This document shows positions 1 through 6,649 of a stretch of 18,594 bases of DNA, in pieces. Position numbers and translations under genes: made by a program. The notes below the pieces were generated by a model. It did not search any database. It was not told the origin of the DNA and saw only the letters and a list, made by a program, of their open reading frames with translations. Source of the stretch: CAZMGD01 sp964565705 (GTDB lineage Bacteria; Actinomycetota; Acidimicrobiia; Acidimicrobiales; Ilumatobacteraceae); NCBI GenBank assembly GCA_964565705.1, contig CAZMGD010000087.1, positions 1-18,594 of the forward strand. The letters run 5' to 3'. The number at the start of each line of letters is the position of its first letter. Position 1 is the stretch's first letter.

Positions 1-23
1 CCTTGACATCTGAAAGGATCACC

Positions 24-1514
24 GTGGACGAACTGCCTGGCGGCTGGGGGCCGACGCTCGACGACCTGGCCGAGCGACGAGCCGCGGCGCGCGCGTTGGG
101 TGGCGAGCAGCGCATCCAGAAGCACCGGGCCAGCGGCCGGCTCGACGCCCGCCAGCGCGTCGACGTGCTGCTCGACGAGGGGTCGCTCCGCGAGATCGGC
201 ACGCTCGTGGGCGATGTGCCCTCGGATGCGTTCGTAGCCGGGCACGGCACGATCGACGGCCGGCCGGTGCTCGTCGGCGCCGAGGACTTCACGACGCTCG
301 CGGGGACGATCGCCAGCGGCAGCAACGCCAAGCGCCACCGCATCGCCGAGCTCGCGCTCCAGGAACGGGTGCCACTCGTGATGTTGCTCGAAGGCGCGGG
401 GTTCCGGCCCGGCGACCGCGGCCACGGCCGGTCGCCGACCGACCTCCTCATGCAGGCCCAGTGCTCGGGCAAGGTGCCGATGGCCGTCGGCGTGATGGGC
501 GCCTCGGCCGGGCACGGGGCGCTGATCGCGCCGATGGCCGACTTCTCGGTGATGACCGAGGCGGCGTCGATCTTCACGGCCGGCCCGCCGGTCGTGCGCG
601 AGGCGATCGGCGAGGACGTCGACAAGATGGCGCTCGGCGGGCCGAGCGTGGCGATCCCGAGCGGGCTGGTGCACAACCTCGCCCCCGACGACCGCGACGC
701 GCTGCGCCAGATCCGCCACTACCTGTCGTTCTTCCCGTCCAGCGCGTGGTCGTACCCCGAGCCGGTCGCTTGCAACGACTGGCACCGTGAGGTGCCCGAG
801 CTGCTGTCGATCATCCCCCGCGCCAACCGGCAGGTGTACGACATGAAGCGCGTGCTCGACGTCGTGTTCGACGACGGCCGGTGGTTCGAGGTGCAGGGTG
901 GGTTCGGCACGGCGATCGTGTGCGCGCTCGCCCACCTCGGCGGCCATCCGATCGCGGTCATCGCCAACCAGCCGCAGGTGCTCGCCGGCTCGATCGACAG
1001 CGACGCCGCCGACAAGGCCGCGCACTTCATGGCGGTCGCCGACGCGTTCCACCTGCCGATCGTGTTCTTGTCCGACAACCCTGGGGTGCTGCCCGGCACG
1101 GCGTCCGAGCGCGCCGGCATCTTGCGCGCCGGAGCGCGGATGTTCGCCGCCCAGACGCTCGCCCGGACGATCAAGCTGCACGTCACGTTCCGAAAGGCGT
1201 ACGGGTTCGGCTCGATGGTCATGGGGATGAGCGCGTTCGACCATCAGACCGTGTCGTATGCGTTTCCCGGGGCGACGCTCGGGGCGATGAGCGCGACAGC
1301 CAGCGGCACGGCGTCGAAAGCGGACGAGGACACGACCGCGATCCTGCGCCAGATGGAGCTCGACGCGTCGTACAACTCGGCGTCACGGCTCGGTTTCGAC
1401 GAGCTGATCGACCCGCGCGAGACCCGCGACCGCCTGCTCGACGGGCTCGGGCTGGCGCTCGCCCGCCGCCAGGAAGCCCCACTGCCGGCGCTCAAGGCGG
1501 CGATCACGCCGTAG
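24..1514 (+). CDS. Acyl-CoA carboxylase, carboxyltransferase (beta) subunit, diverged
   Basis: Carboxyltransferase half of a biotin-dependent acyl-CoA carboxylase: it would move CO2 from carboxybiotin to an acyl-CoA in the cytoplasm. The 496-aa product spans both crotonase-fold halves of the family (usual length about 510-540). The N-terminal half starts with a helix rich in R/A and GGEQRI, then has the oxyanion-type GASAGHGALIAP segment (about 159-170) and the FTAGPPVV stretch. The C-terminal half has GSIDSDAADKAAHF, DNPGVLPGT and RKAYGFGSMVMGM (about 389-400). Canonical members read CAGGAVYSP and RKAYGGAY at these places, so substrate choice is open (propionyl-, methylcrotonyl- or another acyl-CoA). 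GTG at 24 was chosen because GAAAGGA lies 5 bases upstream; an in-frame TTG at position 3 or an upstream start outside the window cannot be excluded. No biotin carboxylase or biotin carrier gene is in the window. It is followed by two hydrolase genes on the same strand. Confidence 0.85.
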   Translation: MDELPGGWGPTLDDLAERRAAARALGGEQRIQKHRASGRLDARQRVDVLLDEGSLREIGTLVGDVPSDAFVAGHGTIDGRPVLVGAEDFTTLAGTIASGSNAKRHRIAELALQERVPLVMLLEGAGFRPGDRGHGRSPTDLLMQAQCSGKVPMAVGVMGASAGHGALIAPMADFSVMTEAASIFTAGPPVVREAIGEDVDKMALGGPSVAIPSGLVHNLAPDDRDALRQIRHYLSFFPSSAWSYPEPVACNDWHREVPELLSIIPRANRQVYDMKRVLDVVFDDGRWFEVQGGFGTAIVCALAHLGGHPIAVIANQPQVLAGSIDSDAADKAAHFMAVADAFHLPIVFLSDNPGVLPGTASERAGILRAGARMFAAQTLARTIKLHVTFRKAYGFGSMVMGMSAFDHQTVSYAFPGATLGAMSATASGTASKADEDTTAILRQMELDASYNSASRLGFDELIDPRETRDRLLDGLGLALARRQEAPLPALKAAITP

Positions 1515-1534
1515 CGACGACCGAAATCCGGTTC

Positions 1535-1540
1535 TAGAAT
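1535..1540 (+). promoter_or_regulatory. Candidate -10 box for the first amidohydrolase
   Basis: TAGAAT matches the actinobacterial TAnnnT -10 pattern and lies in the 54-base gap after the carboxyltransferase gene. Transcription would start near 1547, giving a leader of about 22 bases containing GGGGG (1555-1559) ahead of ATG 1569. No good -35 hexamer was seen. It overlaps an in-frame upstream ATG at 1539, which is a reason to prefer the start at 1569. Confidence 0.35.
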
Positions 1541-1568
1541 GACGACGTACAACTGGGGGTGCTGTGAC

Positions 1569-2762
1569 ATGAGCATGGTGGATTTCGGCTACTTCGACTG
1601 CGACAACCACTTCTACGAGGCGCTCGATGCGTTCACGCGCCACATGGATCCCAAGCTCCGCAAGCGGGGCATGCAATGGGTGCAGGTGGACGGCAAGACA
1701 CGGCTGATGGTCGGCGAGAAGATCAACCGCTTCATCCCCAACCCGACGTTCGACCCGGTGTCGAAGCCGGGCGCGCTCGACGAGTACTTCCGCGGCCGCA
1801 ACCCGCGCGGCGCGGACACGCCCGAGCTGTTCGGCGAGCTCGACCGGATGGCCGACGTGATGGAGTACCGCGATCGCGACCTGCGCCTCGAGCTGATGGA
1901 TCGCCAGGGCATGCACGGCGCGATCTTCCTGCCGACCCTCGGCGTGGGCATGGAGCAGGCCCTGATCGATGACCCCGACGCGCTCGTCGCCGCGTTCCGG
2001 GCGTTCAACCGGTGGATGGACGAGGACTGGGGCTTCGCCTACCAGGAGCGGATCTTCGCCGCGCCGGTGTTCACGCTGATCGACCCTGACGCAGCCGTCG
2101 CCGAGCTCGAGTGGGCGCTCGACCACGACGCCAGGTTCCTGCTCCTGCTGCCCGGCCCGGTCATGACGCCGGCGGGCGGCAAGTCGCCCTCCGACCCGGT
2201 CTACGACCCGTTCTGGGCCAGGATCAACGAGGCCGGGGCAACCGTCGTCATCCACGGCGGCGACAGCCACTACGGCAAGTACGCGATGGACTGGGGCGAG
2301 AGCGGCACGCGCGAGGCCTTCCGCCAGAACGCGTTCAAGGCGATCATGTCGCCGAACCCGACGCAGGACACGTTCGCCAACCTGCTCGCCCACCACCACT
2401 TCGCCCGCTTCCCGAACCTGCGGATGGCGGCGATCGAGACCGGCTCGGACTGGGTGTTCCACCTCGACGAGAAGCTGAAGAAGTCGTGGGGGCAGACCCC
2501 GCACTCGTATCCGGAGGATCCGCGCGAGACGTTCCGGCGCCACGTCTGGGTGTCGCCGTTCTACGAGGACCACCTCGACAAGCTGAAGGTGCTGATGGGC
2601 ACCGACCGGATCCTGATGGGGTCGGACTACCCCCACGCCGAGGGCCTCGCCGACCCGTCGAGCTACATCAAGGATCTCCGCAACTTCGACTACACCGACG
2701 ACGAGGCCCGCCAGATCATGCGCGACAACGGCCTCGAGCTCTCGGTCCGCCGTCCGGCGTGA
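1569..2762 (+). CDS. Amidohydrolase family 2 (metal-dependent TIM-barrel hydrolase)
   Basis: Member of the Amidohydro_2 (ACMSD-like) superfamily: cytoplasmic metal-dependent hydrolases or decarboxylases acting on carboxylates, lactones or ring-cleavage products. In the 397-aa product, strand 1 reads D12-N-H14 with E17 nearby, where the classical signature is HxH. The mid-barrel His is H229 in VIHGGDSH, and the C-terminal metal Asp is D353 in GSDYPHAEG, with H356 after it. FPNLRMAAIETGSDWV is the usual strand before the last Asp. The start at ATG 1569 follows GGGGG at 1555-1559; ATG 1539 would add ten residues but overlaps a candidate -10 box. The next gene, 38 bases downstream, is a second family member, so the pair may form a heteromer or catalyse consecutive steps (inference). 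The substrate cannot be told from sequence. Confidence 0.85.
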   Translation: MSMVDFGYFDCDNHFYEALDAFTRHMDPKLRKRGMQWVQVDGKTRLMVGEKINRFIPNPTFDPVSKPGALDEYFRGRNPRGADTPELFGELDRMADVMEYRDRDLRLELMDRQGMHGAIFLPTLGVGMEQALIDDPDALVAAFRAFNRWMDEDWGFAYQERIFAAPVFTLIDPDAAVAELEWALDHDARFLLLLPGPVMTPAGGKSPSDPVYDPFWARINEAGATVVIHGGDSHYGKYAMDWGESGTREAFRQNAFKAIMSPNPTQDTFANLLAHHHFARFPNLRMAAIETGSDWVFHLDEKLKKSWGQTPHSYPEDPRETFRRHVWVSPFYEDHLDKLKVLMGTDRILMGSDYPHAEGLADPSSYIKDLRNFDYTDDEARQIMRDNGLELSVRRPA

Positions 2763-2800
2763 ACGCATCCCGACATCCGAACTGAGCAGGAGGACCCGCC

Positions 2801-4030
2801 ATGGCCTTGACCGGCAGCGACCACTACACGATCATCACCGCCGACTCGCACGCCGGCGGTAGCCACGCGCAGTACCGCGAGTACCTCGACCCGGCGTACC
2901 ACGAGGACTTCGACGCGTGGCGCGGCAAGTACCGCAACCCGTTCAAGGACCTCAAGGACGACCGCCGCGAGCGAAACTGGGACAACGACCGCCGCCACCG
3001 CGAGCAGGAGGCCGACGGGATCATCGGCGAGGTCATCTTCCCGAACACCGTGCCGCCGTTCTTCCCGAGCTTCGTGCTGTTCGCCCAGCCGCCCAAGCCC
3101 GAGGACTACCAGCACCGTCTCGCCGGTGTGCGGGCCCACAACCGCTGGCTCGTCGATCACGTCGCCGAGGCGCCCGCGCAGCGCGCCGGCATCGGCCAGA
3201 TCTTCGTCAACGACGTCGACGACGCGATCGAGGACGCGACGTGGATCAAGGAGCACGGCCTGCGCGGCGGCGTGCTGCTGCCCAACGTGTCGCCCGACGT
3301 GAAGTGGGTCCGCCCGCTCTACGACCCGCAGTACGACCGCCTCTGGGAGGTGCTCCAGGATCTCGACATGCCCGTCAACGTGCACGGCGGCACCGGGGTG
3401 CCCGACTACGGCAACTACCCGTTCTCGATGCTGCTGTACATCAACGAGGTCGGCTTCTACTCGCAGCGCCCGTTCGTGCACATGCTGCTCGGCGGCGTGT
3501 TCGAGCGGTTCCCGAAGCTGAAGCTGGTGATCACCGAGACCGGCTGCTCATGGGTGCCAGAGCTGCTCGAGCGGCTCGACGACACGATCATCAAGATCCG
3601 CGACACGGGTGCGACCGGCGAGATCCGCTACACCGACGCCAACAAGCGGACCCTGACGGCCACCGAGGCGTACCAGCAGAACGTGTGGATGGGCATCAGC
3701 CAGCCCGGCCCGGCCGACGTCGCCGCCGCCGATCTCGTGCTCGGCAAGGACCGGTTCATGTGGGGCAGCGACTACCCCCACGACGAGGGCACGTACCCGT
3801 TCACCCGCGAGCACCTGCGGGCGCTGTTCCACGACCGGAACCCGGACGAGCTGCAGGCGATCCTCGCCGGCAACGCGGCGAAGCTCTACGAGTTCGACCT
3901 CGACGCGCTGGCCCCTCTCGCCGCCCAGCACGGTCCGACGGTCGACGATCTGCGCCGGCCGCTCACCGAGATGCCCGCCGACGCCAACGACGCCCTCATG
4001 AAGAGCGTCGAACTGGTGGGCGCGACGTGA
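2801..4030 (+). CDS. Amidohydrolase family 2, second tandem member
   Basis: Second Amidohydro_2 protein, 409 aa. Visible signature residues are D15-S-H17 in ITADSHAGG (again DxH rather than HxH), H195 in NVHGGTG, and D324 in WGSDYPHDEG. A strand reading FPKLKLVITETGCSWVPELLERLD parallels the previous gene, but the rest differs enough that this is an old duplication or a recruited pair, not a recent copy. This DSH-to-GSDYPH layout is common in actinobacterial and environmental amidohydrolases, most of them without known substrate. AGGAGGA at 2788-2794 sits 6 bases before the ATG, the best ribosome binding site in the window, so this is probably the most strongly translated gene of the cluster. 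A strong hairpin begins 6 bases after its stop. Confidence 0.87.
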   Translation: MALTGSDHYTIITADSHAGGSHAQYREYLDPAYHEDFDAWRGKYRNPFKDLKDDRRERNWDNDRRHREQEADGIIGEVIFPNTVPPFFPSFVLFAQPPKPEDYQHRLAGVRAHNRWLVDHVAEAPAQRAGIGQIFVNDVDDAIEDATWIKEHGLRGGVLLPNVSPDVKWVRPLYDPQYDRLWEVLQDLDMPVNVHGGTGVPDYGNYPFSMLLYINEVGFYSQRPFVHMLLGGVFERFPKLKLVITETGCSWVPELLERLDDTIIKIRDTGATGEIRYTDANKRTLTATEAYQQNVWMGISQPGPADVAAADLVLGKDRFMWGSDYPHDEGTYPFTREHLRALFHDRNPDELQAILAGNAAKLYEFDLDALAPLAAQHGPTVDDLRRPLTEMPADANDALMKSVELVGAT

Positions 4031-4036
4031 TGGTGA

Positions 4037-4085
4037 CGGGCGCCGCCACCAGGTCCCGTTCGTGCGGACCCGGGGGCGGCGCCCG
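4037..4085 (+). terminator. Long GC-rich hairpin after the amidohydrolase pair
   Basis: A perfect 11-bp inverted repeat pairs 4037-4047 with 4075-4085 (left arm CGGGCGCCGCC). Inside it a further 2 bp and a 5-bp stem (GGTCC 4052-4056 with GGACC 4066-4070) can form, leaving a 9-base loop. It starts 6 bases after the TGA at 4028-4030. There is no T-run on either side, so it is either a GC-rich actinobacterial-type terminator or an RNA-stabilising or attenuating structure between the hydrolases and the lactonase gene. Confidence 0.5.
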
Positions 4086-4100
4086 CATGGCCGACGATTG

Positions 4101-4115
4101 GCTCGCTGCGCTCGC
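4101..4115 (-). repeat. Dispersed 15-bp intergenic repeat, copy 1 (GCGAGCGCAGCGAGC)
   Basis: The + strand reads GCTCGCTGCGCTCGC, the exact reverse complement of the 15-mer found upstream of the LuxR-type regulator at 13686, 13750 and 13791, with a 14-base match at 13656. It lies in the 118-base gap between the second amidohydrolase and the lactonase gene. The unit is itself two direct GCGAGC hexamers spaced by GCA. Confidence 0.6.
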
Positions 4116-4148
4116 GGCACTGGTCGTCGCGCGATCCATGCGGCGGTC

Positions 4149-5021
4149 GTGATCCGACGGCTCTCCGCGGAGGTCGCGTTCGCGGCGGGGCTCGCGCTCG
4201 GGGAGGGGCCGGTGTGGGACGACCGCACCGGAACCCTGCTCGTCGTCGACATCGACGGCCGCGCCGTGCACCGCTTCGATCCGTCCACCGGCGACGGCTC
4301 GTCGTTCGCGACGCCCGCTCGTCCGGGGGCGGCGGTGCTCGCCGCCGACGGCGACCTGGTGATCGCCGGTGAGCGGTCGTTCCTCCGCTGCGGGCCCGAC
4401 GGCTCGAACCTCCGTCCGATCGCCGAGCTGGACGCCGGCGACGACGTGCGGCTCAACGACGGTGCCGTCGACCCGTGGGGCCGCTTCGTGGCCGGCACGA
4501 TGGACCTGCAGTACACGCGGCCGATCGCTGGGCTGTACCGCCTCGACGGCGGCGGTTCGGTCGATGCGCTGCTCGACGGCGTGATCCTCTCCAACGGTCT
4601 GGAGTGGACCGCCGATGGGCGCACGATGTACTACGCCGATTCGGGCACGCTCCGGATCGACACGTTCGATCTGGGGCCCGACGGTGAGCTGCTCGACCGG
4701 CGCACGTTCGTGTCGTTCGACGACGGCACGCCAGGCGGTCCCGACGGCCTGACCGTCGATGCCGACGGTTGCGTGTGGGTGGCCTGCTGGCCGCTGTCGC
4801 AGGTACGCCGCTACTCCCCCGACGGCGTGCTCGACACCGTCGTCGACGTACCGGTCCGGGCGACGACCAGCGTCGCGTTCGGCGGCGCCGACCTCGGCGA
4901 CCTCTACCTCACCACCGCCCACTCCCGCCGCGATGGCGAGGTGGTCCCCGAGGACCACGCCGGCGACGTCTTCGTCGTCCGCCCCGGCGTCACCGGCCTC
5001 CCCCCGAACCGGTTCGCCTGA
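4149..5021 (+). CDS. SMP-30/gluconolactonase-family lactonase
   Basis: Six-bladed beta-propeller of the SMP-30/gluconolaconase/LRE family, which hydrolyses sugar lactones or other lactones using one divalent metal. In the 290-aa product the three metal ligands are visible: E19 (GEGPVW), N149 (LSNGLEW) and D199 (GPDGLTVD). The substrate-side pair R101 and N103 in VRLNDGAVD is also present; these align with R101/N103 of human SMP30. It should therefore be catalytically competent. Length matches the family (about 290-300). GTG 4149 is chosen because family similarity begins within a few residues and a longer start at GTG 4062 would read through the hairpin. No clear Shine-Dalgarno sequence is seen. 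It is on the same strand as the carboxyltransferase and hydrolases, but separated by a hairpin and a repeat, so cotranscription is uncertain. Confidence 0.85.
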   Translation: MIRRLSAEVAFAAGLALGEGPVWDDRTGTLLVVDIDGRAVHRFDPSTGDGSSFATPARPGAAVLAADGDLVIAGERSFLRCGPDGSNLRPIAELDAGDDVRLNDGAVDPWGRFVAGTMDLQYTRPIAGLYRLDGGGSVDALLDGVILSNGLEWTADGRTMYYADSGTLRIDTFDLGPDGELLDRRTFVSFDDGTPGGPDGLTVDADGCVWVACWPLSQVRRYSPDGVLDTVVDVPVRATTSVAFGGADLGDLYLTTAHSRRDGEVVPEDHAGDVFVVRPGVTGLPPNRFA

Positions 5022-5022
5022 C

Positions 5023-5081
5023 CAGGTGTCAGAAACCTGCAACTCACCGCCCCAGGTCAGCCCCACGCGACGTCTGACACC
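5023..5081. repeat. Hairpin repeat unit 1 (38-bp direct repeat plus closing arm)
   Basis: Positions 5023-5060 are identical to 5111-5148 over 38 bases. In this unit GGTGTCAGA (5025-5033) pairs perfectly with TCTGACACC (5073-5081). An inner ACCTG (5035-5039) can pair either with CAGGT at 5023-5027 or with CAGGT at 5053-5057. It starts two bases after the lactonase stop, between two convergent genes. It looks like a REP/MITE-type palindromic element and could also stop transcription. Confidence 0.7.
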
Positions 5082-5110
5082 GCAGACCCCTCACCATCGG
5101 GCCCGAATGG

Positions 5111-5171
5111 CAGGTGTCAGAAACCTGCAACTCACCGCCCCAGGTCAGGAGCCGAACCGTTCTGACACCTC
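5111..5171. repeat. Hairpin repeat unit 2 (38-bp direct repeat plus closing arm)
   Basis: Second copy of the 38-bp repeat (5111-5148), 88 bases after the first. Its outer stem is longer: AGGTGTCAGAA (5112-5122) with TTCTGACACCT (5160-5170), 11 bp without mismatch. The inner ACCTG/CAGGT pair (5123-5127 and 5141-5145) is conserved. The sequence between the repeat core and the closing arm differs from unit 1 while the closing arm itself is kept, which suggests that the paired ends matter. It ends 6 bases before the stop of the deoxyribosyltransferase gene. Confidence 0.7.
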
Positions 5172-5177
5172 GGTCGA

Positions 5178-5588
5178 TCACGTCCCCGCGGCGAGCTCCG
5201 TGAGGGCGGCGCGCAGGTCGTCCTCGGATCGGGTGAGGCGGTCGATGCTCTGCTCGATCATCAGGTTGACGACCTCGTCGTCGAAGCGGCGGCGCCAATC
5301 GGTGTGGATGCCGATGACCGGGACACCCTTGGCGACGGCGTAACCGATCTCCCACGCCGTGCCGTCGTCGGTGGTCAAGCCGTTGAGGCTGGCGACGAGC
5401 ACATCGGTGCGGTCGATGGCACCGCGGTCGTTGAGGTAGATCTCGCGCACGTTGTCGGGGGTCTTGACCGGGTTGTCACGATGCGGCAGGAACGTCTCGA
5501 AGCCGCACCCCGCGACCAGCGCGTCGATCCGCTCGATCCACCACCGCTCGCCGTCGTCGAACAACGGTCCCGCCACGTACGCACGCAC
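5178..5588 (-). CDS. Nucleoside 2-deoxyribosyltransferase
   Basis: N-deoxyribosyltransferase family (PF05014) protein, 136 aa, close to the usual 140-160. These enzymes swap or hydrolyse the base of 2'-deoxynucleosides through a covalent glutamate intermediate; some relatives are 5'-phosphate N-hydrolases. Visible elements are the N-terminal YVAGPLF strand-loop (4-10), then LNDRGAIDRTDVLVASLNG with D54, and the active-site block D74-D-G-T-A-W-E80-I-G-Y with nucleophile E80 (spacing equals D92/E98 of the Lactobacillus enzyme), ending with a PVIGIHTD strand. GTG 5588 is chosen because YVAGPLF must lie close to the N-terminus; an ATG at 5729 in the same frame would run through the neighbouring gene. 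It follows the PPOX gene by 19 bases and probably shares its transcript. Confidence 0.85.
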   Translation of the reverse strand: MRAYVAGPLFDDGERWWIERIDALVAGCGFETFLPHRDNPVKTPDNVREIYLNDRGAIDRTDVLVASLNGLTTDDGTAWEIGYAVAKGVPVIGIHTDWRRRFDDEVVNLMIEQSIDRLTRSEDDLRAALTELAAGT

Positions 5589-5607
5589 GGCCGCACAACG
5601 TAGACGC

Positions 5608-6039
5608 TCAGTCGGAGATGTCGGCCAGGCCCAGCGCCCGCTCGACGCGCACGCGCACCAGCAACTCCCCCGGTACGCCGTTGCGGGCACCGTACTCTGC
5701 GGCACGATCGGCGCCCATGTACCGGCCACCGATGCGCGCCGCCCACGCGGCGACCTCGTCGGGATCGTCGATCAGCTCGGCGCGGCCCTCCAACGTGACG
5801 AACGAGAACGGCGGCTGGTCGTCCTGCACACAGATCGTGAGCCGCGGATCGCGGGCCAGGTTCTTGCCCTTCACGGTGTCGGCGCCGGTGTTGAACACGA
5901 GGCCATCAGCGTCGAACGCGATCCACACGGGTGCCGCGTGCGGACGGCCATCGGCGCGGACGGTTGCCACGACTGCGGCGCGGACCGGCTCGCGGAGGAA
6001 CGCGGCTCGCTGCTCGGAGGTCATCACCTGGTACGGCAT
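5608..6039 (-). CDS. PPOX-class (pyridoxamine 5'-phosphate oxidase-like) flavin/F420-binding protein
   Basis: Small split-barrel flavoprotein of the PNPOx-like superfamily, 143 aa, most like the F420-dependent PPOX group (Rv1155-type). Features are an N-terminal helix (EQRAAFLREPVRAAVVATV), then RADGRPHAAPVWIAFDADGLVFNT, the basic TVKGKNLARDPRLTICV segment expected at the cofactor phosphate site, and FVTLEGRAEL. Such proteins reduce or oxidise small substrates, or bind flavin, F420 or haem. FMN versus F420 cannot be settled here. ATG 6039 lies in a 44-base gap divergent from the SRPBCC gene, so promoters must overlap. The deoxyribosyltransferase gene follows by 19 bases. Confidence 0.83.
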   Translation of the reverse strand: MPYQVMTSEQRAAFLREPVRAAVVATVRADGRPHAAPVWIAFDADGLVFNTGADTVKGKNLARDPRLTICVQDDQPPFSFVTLEGRAELIDDPDEVAAWAARIGGRYMGADRAAEYGARNGVPGELLVRVRVERALGLADISD

Positions 6040-6071
6040 GGCCCCATCATCGCCGTTACGGGTCCACCACC

Positions 6072-6077
6072 TATGGT
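6072..6077 (+). promoter_or_regulatory. Candidate -10 box for a leaderless SRPBCC transcript
   Basis: TATGGT fits TAnnnT and stands exactly 6 bases before ATG 6084, the spacing expected when transcription begins at the start codon. There is no Shine-Dalgarno sequence before this ATG. No convincing -35 hexamer is visible in the 44-base divergent gap. Confidence 0.4.
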
Positions 6078-6083
6078 GCAGCG

Positions 6084-6551
6084 ATGCACGACTCCGTCAC
6101 TGTCCACATGGACGCCCCGCCCGAACGGGTCTGGGCGCTCGTCAGCGACGTCACGCGGATCGGCCGTTACAGCCCGGAGACGTTCGAGGCCGAGTGGCTT
6201 CCACCGGCGACGGGGCCCGAGGTCGGCGCACGCTTCCGCGGGCACGTGAAGCGCAACGGCAAGGGCCCGACCTACTGGACGTCGTGCACGGTCACCGCGT
6301 GCGAGCCAGCGCGGGAGTTCGCGTTCGGCGTCGGCAAGGAGGGCAAGGAGCTGAACACCTGGCGGTACGTGTTGCGCCCGGCGGGCGACGGCACCGACGT
6401 CACCGAGTCGTTCACGCTGACGCCCACCATCCCGATCCGGCTGTACTGGACGCTGCTCGGTTGGACGCGCGGCAAGACGAACCGCCGCGGCATGGAGCAG
6501 ACGCTGCAGCGGATCAAGGCCGACGCAGAGACCGCCACCGAGACCGCCTGA
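6084..6551 (+). CDS. SRPBCC (START/Bet v1-like) family protein
   Basis: Helix-grip ligand-binding fold of the polyketide cyclase/dehydrase-like SRPBCC group, 155 aa. It opens with a beta strand and the APPERVWALVSDVTRIGRYSPE motif, which is characteristic of the family, then FRGHVKRNGKGPTYWTSCTVTACEPAREFAFGV and WRYVLRPAGDGTDVTESFTL, and ends with a long amphipathic helix (about 127-155). Ligands are unknown; relatives bind lipids or aromatic molecules, or act as cyclases. ATG 6084 is preferred over upstream in-frame codons because family similarity starts at residue 2. It is divergent from the PPOX gene, and a GC-rich palindrome follows its stop by 2 bases. Confidence 0.8.
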   Translation: MHDSVTVHMDAPPERVWALVSDVTRIGRYSPETFEAEWLPPATGPEVGARFRGHVKRNGKGPTYWTSCTVTACEPAREFAFGVGKEGKELNTWRYVLRPAGDGTDVTESFTLTPTIPIRLYWTLLGWTRGKTNRRGMEQTLQRIKADAETATETA

Positions 6552-6553
6552 AC

Positions 6554-6576
6554 GCGGTCACGTCGGCGCCGACCGC
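6554..6576 (+). terminator. Candidate stem-loop after the SRPBCC gene
   Basis: GCGGTC (6554-6559) pairs with GACCGC (6571-6576). Alternatively, the nested 12-base palindrome GTCGGCGCCGAC (6562-6573) can form. It begins 2 bases after the TGA. There is no T-run, so termination is only suggested by position. Confidence 0.3.
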
Positions 6577-6649
6577 TCCCGCTCGGCGACGTCGCGCGCC
6601 TTGGTCGCCTTCTCCGTCGCCGCGGCATGGCGCTGCACGGCGCTGCGCG

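Noticed and set aside
3..8. TTGACA, a perfect -35 consensus at the very start of the window
   Set aside because: No -10-like sequence lies 16-19 bases downstream (only GGACGA near 26-31), and it overlaps a possible in-frame TTG start. Treated as chance.
1383..2768. 461-codon open frame on the - strand across the first amidohydrolase
   Set aside because: Antisense to a well-supported gene and overlapping the carboxyltransferase end; Val/Arg/Glu-rich with no motif.
5023..5148. CRISPR array suggested by two identical 38-bp repeats with a 50-base spacer
   Set aside because: Only two copies, each with a closing arm outside the repeat forming its own hairpin, and no cas genes.
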